From: Lysobacterales bacterium
GTDB taxonomy: Bacteria; Pseudomonadota; Gammaproteobacteria; Xanthomonadales; Rhodanobacteraceae
NCBI GenBank assembly: GCA_002632325.1
Contig: NSJK01000010.1
Span: forward strand, 87,577-151,576
DNA: 64,000 nt
Direction of reading: 5' to 3'
Shown here: positions 29,315 through 36,821 of the stretch, piece by piece
Layout of the letters: every line of letters begins with the position of its first letter
Position numbering within the stretch: position 1 is the stretch's first letter
Program-made: the position numbers and the translations under genes
The notes under the pieces: model-generated
The model's input: the letters and a program-made list of their open reading frames with translations, nothing else
Databases searched by the model: none
Told to the model about the DNA's origin: nothing

Positions 29315-29962
29315 ATGAGCGCGATGGATACACGCCAGCAGCAAGTCGCCCGCATTCTCGCGATCGCGCCGGTGATTGCCGTCGTCGTGATCGACGACAT
29401 CGCTCACGCCGTGCCGATGGCGCGTGCCTTGGTCGCCGGCGGCATCCGCGCGATCGAAGTCACGCTGCGCACGCCGGTGGCACTGGCTGCGGTCGGCGCA
29501 ATTGCGGCTGAAGTCGAAGGCGCGGTGACTGGCGTCGGCACCGTGCTCGATGCCGCGCAACTCGAATCGGCGCGACGCGCCGGTGCGCATTTCGCGGTTT
29601 CACCGGGCAGTACGCCGCGCCTGCTTGATGCAGCCGAGCAGAGTCCATTGCCCTTGTTGCCGGGCGCGGCCACGGCCAGCGAAGCGATGGCCCTGCTCGA
29701 GCGGGGCTATCGACATCTGAAGTTCTTTCCCGCGGTGCCCGCGGGCGGCGCGAAATTGCTGGCTGCCTGGGCCGGCCCGCTGCCGCAACTGCGCTTCTGT
29801 CCGACCGGCGGCATCAGTGCTGCGAGCGCGGGTGAATTTCTCGCGCTCGGCAATGTGGCCTGCGTCGGCGGTTCCTGGCTGACGCCCAAGGACAGGCTCG
29901 CTGCCGGTGACTGGCAGGCCATCGAGCAGCTTGCCCGTGCGGCCGCGCAGCTGCGCGGCTGA
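29315..29962 (+). CDS. eda: KDPG aldolase
   Basis: A 215-residue class I aldolase splitting 2-keto-3-deoxy-6-phosphogluconate to pyruvate and glyceraldehyde-3-phosphate. The catalytic region includes IEVTLRTP, GVGTVLD, and the Schiff-base Lys in HLKFFPA, then CPTGGISAASAGEFLALGNV. The ATG at 29315 is preferred to the TTG at 29303 that overlaps edd. It ends two bases before the convergent LacI gene, so no terminator fits between them. Confidence 0.96.
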   Translation: MSAMDTRQQQVARILAIAPVIAVVVIDDIAHAVPMARALVAGGIRAIEVTLRTPVALAAVGAIAAEVEGAVTGVGTVLDAAQLESARRAGAHFAVSPGSTPRLLDAAEQSPLPLLPGAATASEAMALLERGYRHLKFFPAVPAGGAKLLAAWAGPLPQLRFCPTGGISAASAGEFLALGNVACVGGSWLTPKDRLAAGDWQAIEQLARAAAQLRG

Positions 29963-29964
29963 GT

Positions 29965-31035
29965 TCAGTCGGTGACTGGCAAGCGCGCGCGCGCGGTGGA
30001 ATCGCGGATCACCAGTTGCGGCGTGAATCCCTCGTTGGCCGCATACGCTGCAGCGACTGCATCTCCCGCGGGTCGCAACTCGGCGATCAGACGCAGCGCC
30101 GCGCGTCGTGCGAATTCCTCGGTGTTTTGCTTGGCCGTGGTCAATGCCGGCCAGGATTGCTTGGAGAACGGGCTGTCCTCGAAGCCGGCGATCGAGAGGT
30201 CATAGGGCACGTCGATGCCACCGGCCTTGGCCGCCGCGAGCACGCCGGCGGCGATTTCATCGTTGGAGCCGAAGATCGCGGTCGGTCGATCGCGCAGCGC
30301 GAGCAGGCGTCGTGCGCCACGGAAGCCATCGTCGAAGGAATAGTCGCCGGGAATCACCAGCTTCTTGTCGAGCGCGATGCCATAGTCCTTGAGTGCATCC
30401 TCGTAGCCCTTGTAGCGCTCGGGACTGGAGCGGTGCGAAGCGCCGCCCCACAGAAAGCCGATGCGCTGATGGCCGAGCTGGATCAGGTGTTCGGTGATTT
30501 CGTAGGCCGCGTCGCGGTCGTCGACGAACACGCAAGGGTAGCCGTCGGCCGGGTCCTCGGCCGCCGAGAGCATGCGCACGAAGGGCACCTTGTTGGCGGC
30601 GAGGAAGCGGATCAGCTCCATGCGTTCGGACATCGGTGGCGCCAACACGAGTCCGGCCAGGCGCGAGCGGCGCACCAGGTCGCGCAGCTCCTCGGCCAGG
30701 TGCGGGGAATTGGAATCGCAAGGATGGATCTGCAGGCCGAACCCTTGTTCGCGACAGGCCGACAACACGCCGTTCTGCACGCTGATCACGTAGTAGGCGT
30801 TGGGATTGTCGTAGACCACACCCAGTGCATACGAGGTCGCGCTGCGCAGGCTGCGCGCCGACAGATCGGGCTGATAACCGAGCGCGTCGATCGCTTGCAG
30901 CACGCGCTCGCGCGTGGGGCCGCGAACCGAGGCCTCATTGTTGATCACGCGCGATACGGTCTTGAGCGATACCTTCGCGCGTTGCGCGACATCGCGGATC
31001 GTCGGTGCCTTCACGTCAGAAATTTCAGGGGGCAA
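29965..31035 (-). CDS. LacI-family repressor, probable NagR-type aminosugar regulator
   Basis: A 356-residue LacI/GalR protein. The HTH at about residues 11-35 includes TIRDVAQRAKVSLKTVSRVI, followed by the hinge (YQPDLSARSLRS). The periplasmic-binding-protein-like core includes GLVLAPPMS, HLIQLGHQRIGFLWGG and AIFGSNDEIAAGVLAAA. It lies 33 bases upstream of nagP's stop on the same strand. A CG-centred palindrome of LacI type (TGACAACGTTGTCA) and an imperfect second copy stand between nagP and glk. I infer these are its operators, as described for LacI-type NagR in related bacteria. Confidence 0.9.
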   Translation of the reverse strand: MPPEISDVKAPTIRDVAQRAKVSLKTVSRVINNEASVRGPTRERVLQAIDALGYQPDLSARSLRSATSYALGVVYDNPNAYYVISVQNGVLSACREQGFGLQIHPCDSNSPHLAEELRDLVRRSRLAGLVLAPPMSERMELIRFLAANKVPFVRMLSAAEDPADGYPCVFVDDRDAAYEITEHLIQLGHQRIGFLWGGASHRSSPERYKGYEDALKDYGIALDKKLVIPGDYSFDDGFRGARRLLALRDRPTAIFGSNDEIAAGVLAAAKAGGIDVPYDLSIAGFEDSPFSKQSWPALTTAKQNTEEFARRAALRLIAELRPAGDAVAAAYAANEGFTPQLVIRDSTARARLPVTD

Positions 31036-31068
31036 TGGTTGATCGTAGTGGGTGCCTGCATCGGCTGG

Positions 31069-32337
31069 CTAGACTGACTTCTGGCCAGCTCGGTAGCCGC
31101 GCACGGCGAAATAGAGAATGTACAAATAGCAGGGTGTCATGAGCGCCGCAAACACCAGCTGGAAGTCATGTTCCTTGCTCAGGATCGCGAAGGCCTGCGG
31201 AATGATCGCGCCACCGGCAATGCCCATGATCAGGAGCGCCGAGCCGGTTTCGGTGAGACGACCCAGTCCCTTGATCGCCAGCGGAAAGATTGCCGGCCAC
31301 ATCATCGCGTTGGCGAAGCCGAGTGCAGCAACGAAGCCGACCGACACGTAGCCATGCGTGAGGTAGGCGCACAGCACGAACACGATGCCGAGTAGGGCGG
31401 AGAAGGCGAGGTAGCGTTGTTGCGAAACGACGCGCGGGATCAGCACCAGGCCGCTGACGTAGCCAACCAGCATCGCGAACAAGGTGTATGCGGTGAACAG
31501 CTTGGTCTGATCGGGTGGCAGACCAAAACCGCGACCATAGGTGCCGATTGCATCGCCGGCCATCACCTCGACGCCGACATACGTGAAGATGCAGAGCACG
31601 CCGAGCCACAGGTGCGGGAAGGCGAACACGCCTCGGCCTGCATTGCCGCCGGAGGTCGCGTTGGCTTGCGCCGACTGGACTTCGGGCAGCGGTGAGCGCG
31701 CGATCCATACGCCGAGCGCGGCCAGCGCGGCCGCCATGCCGAGATAGGGCAGGTGAACGCGGGCAGCGAAAGCATCGAGCAAGGCAGTGCGCGTGGTGGC
31801 GTCGGCAGCGTCGACCTGCGTCTTCAGATCGCCCAGACCATGCATCACCAGCGCACCGATCACGAACGGCGCCAGCATGCCGGCCACCTTGTTGCAGATG
31901 CCCATGAAGGCGATGCGTTGCGCCGCGCTTTCGATCGGTCCGAGGATGCTGATGTAGGGATTGGCAGCGGTCTGCAACAAGGCCAGTCCGCCACCGATCA
32001 CGAACAGACCCGCGAGTGCGCCCGGATACCAGCGCTGCACGGAAAACTGTCCGAACGCGAGTGCGCCCAACGCCATCACGAAGAGGCCGATCGCCATGCC
32101 GCGTTTCATGCCCGTAGCGCGCAGGATCGCTGCCGACGGCAAAGCGAGGAAGAAGTAGGAGAAATAGAACGCTCCGAGCACGAAGAAGGCATTGACCGTG
32201 TCGAGCTCGAAGGCGAGTTCGACGAACTGGATCAATGGGCCGTTCATCCAGGTGACGAAGCCGAAGATGAAGAACAGCAAGCCGATGATCAGCATCGGCG
32301 TGTGCTTGCCGGGCGTGTTGGCAATCGCAGCGGACAT
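31069..32337 (-). CDS. nagP: MFS sugar permease, FHS family, probable N-acetylglucosamine transporter
   Basis: A 422-residue permease with about 12 membrane segments, of the fucose/glucose-galactose (FucP/GluP) type. Seen: FVTWMNGPLIQFVELAFELD, LQTAANPYISILGPIESAAQR and FANAMMWPAIFPLAI, the usual FHS blocks. In Xanthomonadales NagP of this family imports GlcNAc across the inner membrane, and the surroundings fit that role, although glucose is possible. The ATG at 32337 has a strong GAGGGGAAG ribosome binding site; the 77-residue upstream extension is not membrane-protein-like. It diverges from glk with LacI-type operators between. Confidence 0.88.
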   Translation of the reverse strand: MSAAIANTPGKHTPMLIIGLLFFIFGFVTWMNGPLIQFVELAFELDTVNAFFVLGAFYFSYFFLALPSAAILRATGMKRGMAIGLFVMALGALAFGQFSVQRWYPGALAGLFVIGGGLALLQTAANPYISILGPIESAAQRIAFMGICNKVAGMLAPFVIGALVMHGLGDLKTQVDAADATTRTALLDAFAARVHLPYLGMAAALAALGVWIARSPLPEVQSAQANATSGGNAGRGVFAFPHLWLGVLCIFTYVGVEVMAGDAIGTYGRGFGLPPDQTKLFTAYTLFAMLVGYVSGLVLIPRVVSQQRYLAFSALLGIVFVLCAYLTHGYVSVGFVAALGFANAMMWPAIFPLAIKGLGRLTETGSALLIMGIAGGAIIPQAFAILSKEHDFQLVFAALMTPCYLYILYFAVRGYRAGQKSV

Positions 32338-32539
32338 TCGCTTCCCCTCGCATGGATGGCAGGAGCGCACCATTGGCGCGCCGTTCAACGGTCGAATCTT
32401 GCGGCGCGTACCTGCGCCCCCTCGGAACAACGTGATCGGATGGTCGCGGATGCTGCGACAAGCCCGTCGATCTTTGCATCTGGCGGCGGGTCGTGCCGCC
32501 CTGATGGATCCCCTCGACTGCATTCTGGAAGCCAGGAGA

Positions 32540-32555
32540 CCAACGTTGTCATTTG
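32540..32555 (-). promoter_or_regulatory. Imperfect LacI-type operator (nagP side)
   Basis: The minus strand reads AAATGACAACGTTGG. It has the full left half and CG centre of the palindrome at 32681 but a degenerate right half. It lies about 200 bp before nagP. Confidence 0.45.
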
Positions 32556-32680
32556 CTTGGCGTTCCAAGCCATGCCACGAAAAACACCTAATTACAAAGT
32601 GTTATATCAATTCCATGTCGGATCGCCAGGCCGCCGCACTGTATCTGGATGGCCATATGAAATCATTTTGCAGTGCGGAT

Positions 32681-32694
32681 TGACAACGTTGTCA
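32681..32694. promoter_or_regulatory. LacI-type operator TGACAACGTTGTCA
   Basis: A perfect 14-bp palindrome centred on CG, 48 bp before the glk start. CG-centred sites of this form are typical for LacI-family repressors, and the nearest such gene is at 29965-31035. Confidence 0.65.
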
Positions 32695-32741
32695 GAAGCT
32701 CTGACACTCGCCCGGCCAAACTGTGCAGGGTCGAGGGGCGC

Positions 32742-33803
32742 GTGAGCAGCAGTCGCTATCCAATTGCTTCGCCGATGACAGGAGAGGTGTTGATTGCTGC
32801 CGATGTCGGTGGCACGCATGCGCGCATCGCCTCGATCGTGCCGGCGACCGAAGGCGGCAAGGCGGCATTCGCGATCGGTGACTACTGCAAGTACGCCTGT
32901 GCCGACTATCCGAGTCTGGGCGCGATCATCGGTGCCTTCCGCAGCAGCCATGCGAATTCACCGTCGAGTTCGGTGGCGCTCGCGATCGCCGGTTTCGTAG
33001 TCGACGATGCGGTGGTCAATCGCAACTTGCCGTGGTCGGTGTCGATCTCGGGGCTGCGACATGATCTGGGTCTGCGCGAGCTCGCCGTGGTCAATGACTT
33101 CAAGGCGGTGGCCTACGCAGTCGGCCATATCGGCAACGACGAGTCCACGCTGCTGTGCGGTCCCGCGCAGCGTCAGGCCGGTCCCTTGCTGGTGGTCGGG
33201 CCCGGTACTGGCCTGGGCGGCGCGGTGCACATTCCGCATGGCGATCATCCGGTGATTCTCGCCACGGAGTTGGGTCAGGCCACGCTCGCCGCCACCAGCG
33301 AAGCCGAATTCGCAGTCCTCGCCGAATTGCGCAAGCGCCATCCGCGCGTGCTCATCGAGCAGGTGCTGTCCGGCACCGGCTTGGTCAATCTCGACGTTGC
33401 CGTGCGCGCTCTGCGCGGCGCGCCGGCGATTTCAAGGTCGGCCGCGCAGATCAGCGCGGCCGCGCGCGATGGCAGTGATCCGATTGCTGTCGAGACGGTG
33501 GAAATCTTCTGCGCCTGGTTCGGCGCGCTGCTTGGCGATCTGGCGATGATGTATGGCGCGCAAGGCGGTATCTACATCGCCGGCGGCGTGCTGCCGCAGA
33601 TGCGCGACCTGCTCGTGCGCAGCCGTTTCGTCGAACGCTTCCTCGACAAGGGCGAGATGCACGAGGCGCTCACGCGCATTCCGGTGCGTCTGGTCGATCA
33701 CGCGCAACTCGGTGTGATCGGCGCAGCCAGTTGGTATTTCGATCGCAGTTTTGAAAGCCACCGCGCGGCTGGCGCGGAAGCGCCCACACGAAGTGCGCGT
33801 TAG
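32742..33803 (+). CDS. glk: Glucokinase-family sugar kinase
   Basis: A 353-residue ROK/Glk-like kinase. ATP-binding block ADVGGTHAR, catalytic Asp in AVVNDFKAVAYAVG, GPGTGLGGAVH, and the C-terminal adenosine-site block GIYIAGGVLP. It would phosphorylate glucose, or GlcNAc in this context, as imported by the NagP-type permease. I chose GTG at 32742 because GAGGGG stands just before it. The ATG at 32775 (TGEVLIAADVGG) is closer to the usual length but has no ribosome binding site. Gap to the TonB receptor is 74 bp. Confidence 0.92.
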   Translation: MSSSRYPIASPMTGEVLIAADVGGTHARIASIVPATEGGKAAFAIGDYCKYACADYPSLGAIIGAFRSSHANSPSSSVALAIAGFVVDDAVVNRNLPWSVSISGLRHDLGLRELAVVNDFKAVAYAVGHIGNDESTLLCGPAQRQAGPLLVVGPGTGLGGAVHIPHGDHPVILATELGQATLAATSEAEFAVLAELRKRHPRVLIEQVLSGTGLVNLDVAVRALRGAPAISRSAAQISAAARDGSDPIAVETVEIFCAWFGALLGDLAMMYGAQGGIYIAGGVLPQMRDLLVRSRFVERFLDKGEMHEALTRIPVRLVDHAQLGVIGAASWYFDRSFESHRAAGAEAPTRSAR

Positions 33804-33877
33804 CCGTCATCAGGGATCTGCAACCTGCCGCGCGCGCATCGAACGCATGTCGGCCAAGACTGGAGAAGGGGAACACC

Positions 33878-36703
33878 ATGACCATGAAGAGATCGATGTT
33901 GTCGGCGAGCATCATCGCCGTGATCGCCCTTGCCGGGACGGCCAACGCAGCCGATCCCGCAGCGGCGCCCGCTGTTGCCGCGCCGGATGCGGCGGCCAGT
34001 GCCGATGCCCAGGACAGCAAGCCTCAGGGCACGCCCGAGGAGATGGAAACCATCGTCGTCCACGGCATCCGCGAAAGTCTCAAGAAGTCGCTGGATGACA
34101 AGCGCGCGTCCGGCGTGCACGTCGATGTCGTCACCGCCGAAGACATCGGCAAGATGCCCGACAAGAACGTCGCCGACTCGCTGATGCGCGTCGCCGGCGT
34201 CACCACCAGTTCGGCCAGCGCCAACGAAGGCGGCTTCGACGAGAACGATCGCGTCTCGATGCGCGGCACCAATCCGAGCCTGACCCAGACCCTGATCAAC
34301 GGACACATGGTCTCCTCGGGCGACTGGTTCGTGCTCAACCAGACGGGAACCGTTGGCCGCAGCGTGACCTACACCCTGCTGCCGTCGGAACTGGTCAGCA
34401 AGATTGTCGTGCACAAGACCGCCGAGGCCAGCGACATAGAAGGAGGCGTCGCCGGTTCGATCGACATCCAGACGCGCAAGCCCCTCGAGTTCAAGAACCC
34501 GTTCACGGTGTCGGCGAACCTTGGCGCCGTTTACGCGCAGAAGCCCGGCAAGACCGACCCGCAGTTCAGTGGCCTGATCAACTGGACCAACGACGACAAG
34601 ACTTTCGGCGTGATGGGACAGATCTTCCGTGAAGAGCGTCACCTGCGCCGTGACGGTCAGGAATTGCTCGGTTACGAGCAGATCGCGCCGGGCAGCGCGG
34701 TCGCTCTGGCGAACCCCGATCTTGCCAATGTCTGGTATCCGAAGATGATCGGTTCGGCGATGTTCGAGCAGGAGCGCAAGCGCACCGGCGGCCTCATTGA
34801 TGTGCAATGGGCGCCGAGCGAAAACCTCAGCTTCGACCTCAATGCCTTCTCGTCGAAGATGGATGCGCCCAACTACAACCGCAACTACCTCGAGTGGCTC
34901 ACGCACTTCGTCAACCTTGGTGCGGGCCAGGGGCCTGACGCGGGTTATGTCGTGCGAGACGGCACCCTCGTCTCGGCCAATTTCACTGGTGTGCCGGGCA
35001 CGGTGTATGGCGTGTACGACATGATCTCGCGTCCCGATGCGAGCTCGAGCTCCAACTACGTCAATTTCGATGCCCACTGGCGCGCCACCGATGCGCTGAG
35101 CTTCAACGCCAAATTCGGCATCACCCGCGGCAATGGCCGTACGCCGACGCAGGACGTCGCCGAGTGGAACCTCGGCACGGGCATGGGCGCGGGCTACACC
35201 TTGCGCGGCGTCGATACGCCAGCGTTGTGGAATCTCGGCGCGACCAATACCGGCGCACCGGGCGACACGCCGCTGGGCTGGATCTTCGGTGACCAGAACA
35301 TCAACGTGCGTGACAAGGAACGCTGGGCTCAGCTCGACGGCATCTTCGACGTCGGCGTCGGCGTGTTCAGTGATATCAAGTTCGGTGTGCGCTGGTCCAA
35401 GCACGAGCGTTCATCGGCCGGCGTCGTTGGTCAGGGCCCCAAGTGCGCCGATGGCACGGCTGCGGGCGAACCGTTCAACTGGGGCGCGCAGTACTACTGC
35501 ACGGACCCGTCGATCTCGCCGTTCAATCCCTCCAACTTCCCGGTCGGCTACCAGAACTATCCGGGCAACTTCGGCGAGGGTCTCGGCAGCGGCTTCCCGC
35601 GCAATATCTGGTACTACTCGCCCGAGCAACTGGCGGCCTACAACCGTCGCTTCTCCACCCGCGTGCCGGGTGCGCGTGACGACTGGAACTCCAACTATGC
35701 GCTGGCCGAAAAGAATGGCGCGGCCTTCGTGCAGTTGGATTTCGACGGCGAGCGCTGGGGCGGCAACGTCGGCCTGCGCTTCGTGCGCACCGACGAGCAT
35801 GTCGTCGCCAATGTCGCGGTCGATGCCGCCACTCCGGGCGCGATCACGGTGTCGGCCTTCGGCCCCTATCGGCCGACGACCTTCAACAACCAGTACAACG
35901 ACGTACTGCCGAGCGGCAACCTGAAGTTCAACCTGACGGATGACTTGCTGTTGCGCCTGGCCGCTTCGCGCACGATGACCCGCCCCGACTACTCGGCGCT
36001 CGCCGGCGCGATCTCGCTGAGTCCGCCTTCAGCACCTGGCGGTACCGGCTCGGGCAGTGGCAGCAATCCCAACCTCAAGCCGATCCGCTCGAACAACCTC
36101 GATGCCTCACTGGAGTGGTACTTCGCGCCGCGTTCGGTGGTGTCGGCCAGCGTCTTCTACATGGACCTGACCAGCTACGTCGGTCTGGGTCAGGTGACGC
36201 AGTCCTACATGACCTACAGCAACACCTATCCGCAAGGATTCCTCGCGCCTTACGTGCTCACGGTGCCGATCAACAGCAGCGGTACGGTCAAGGGCTTCGA
36301 GCTTGCCTATGAGCAGCCGATCCTCGACAACTTCGGCATTGCGCTCAACTACACCTATGCCGATGGCAAGGAAGACAACGGCAGTCCGCTGGTGGGTACC
36401 TCGAAGAACACTTACAACGTGAGTGCCTACTACGAGGACGAGCACTTCAATGCGCGCGTTTCCTACACCTACCGTTCCTCGTTCTTCAGCGGCCTGGATC
36501 GTTCGACTGCGTTCTATCAGGACAGCGTGGGCAACCTCGCGGCGTCGCTCGGTTACAAGTTCGACGAGCACTGGAGCGTCTCGCTTGATGCCTTGAACCT
36601 CAACAATCCCAAGCTGCGCTACTTCGCGCTCAGCCGGAACCAGCCGCGTTCGATGTATGAAAGCGGTCGCCAGTTCTATCTGAACGTGCACCTGAACTAC
36701 TGA
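33878..36703 (+). CDS. TonB-dependent receptor of the aminosugar/chitin locus
   Basis: A 941-residue receptor of the long Xanthomonas/Caulobacter type. Signal peptide to about residue 24, an Ala/Pro-rich spacer, TonB box (METIVVHGIRESL), plug (IGKMPDKNVADSLMRVAGV, VSMRGTNPSLTQTLINGHMV) and a barrel that ends QFYLNVHLNY with terminal aromatic. Such receptors import oligosaccharides. Its place between glk and a GH20 hexosaminidase points to chitooligosaccharides or GlcNAc-containing glycans. A terminator follows. Confidence 0.93.
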   Translation: MTMKRSMLSASIIAVIALAGTANAADPAAAPAVAAPDAAASADAQDSKPQGTPEEMETIVVHGIRESLKKSLDDKRASGVHVDVVTAEDIGKMPDKNVADSLMRVAGVTTSSASANEGGFDENDRVSMRGTNPSLTQTLINGHMVSSGDWFVLNQTGTVGRSVTYTLLPSELVSKIVVHKTAEASDIEGGVAGSIDIQTRKPLEFKNPFTVSANLGAVYAQKPGKTDPQFSGLINWTNDDKTFGVMGQIFREERHLRRDGQELLGYEQIAPGSAVALANPDLANVWYPKMIGSAMFEQERKRTGGLIDVQWAPSENLSFDLNAFSSKMDAPNYNRNYLEWLTHFVNLGAGQGPDAGYVVRDGTLVSANFTGVPGTVYGVYDMISRPDASSSSNYVNFDAHWRATDALSFNAKFGITRGNGRTPTQDVAEWNLGTGMGAGYTLRGVDTPALWNLGATNTGAPGDTPLGWIFGDQNINVRDKERWAQLDGIFDVGVGVFSDIKFGVRWSKHERSSAGVVGQGPKCADGTAAGEPFNWGAQYYCTDPSISPFNPSNFPVGYQNYPGNFGEGLGSGFPRNIWYYSPEQLAAYNRRFSTRVPGARDDWNSNYALAEKNGAAFVQLDFDGERWGGNVGLRFVRTDEHVVANVAVDAATPGAITVSAFGPYRPTTFNNQYNDVLPSGNLKFNLTDDLLLRLAASRTMTRPDYSALAGAISLSPPSAPGGTGSGSGSNPNLKPIRSNNLDASLEWYFAPRSVVSASVFYMDLTSYVGLGQVTQSYMTYSNTYPQGFLAPYVLTVPINSSGTVKGFELAYEQPILDNFGIALNYTYADGKEDNGSPLVGTSKNTYNVSAYYEDEHFNARVSYTYRSSFFSGLDRSTAFYQDSVGNLAASLGYKFDEHWSVSLDALNLNNPKLRYFALSRNQPRSMYESGRQFYLNVHLNY

Positions 36704-36779
36704 CCCCCCAGAACAGCACGGCGGCGCTACCCCCCCCCAGCGGGCGCCGACCGTGCGTTGACTCCCCAGCGTCATTGGC

Positions 36780-36810
36780 GGGCCATCAGGATCGATGGCC
36801 CGATTTTTTT
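36780..36810 (+). terminator. Rho-independent terminator after the TonB receptor
   Basis: GGGCCATC-AGGATC-GATGGCCC followed by GA and seven T. It stands 12 bp before the hexosaminidase start, so that gene needs read-through or a promoter within this short stretch. Confidence 0.93.
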
Positions 36811-36821
36811 GAGGTGCCGCC

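Larger units (their letters stand above)
32338..32741. other. 404-bp divergent control region between nagP and glk
   Basis: No gene is seen. It holds a perfect LacI-type palindrome at 32681-32694, an imperfect copy at 32540-32555, a perfect GCTTGG-CGTT-CCAAGC repeat at 32555-32570 and a GTCAGA-AGC-TCTGAC repeat at 32691-32705. A TTATAT at 32602 could be a -10 element. Confidence 0.7.
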
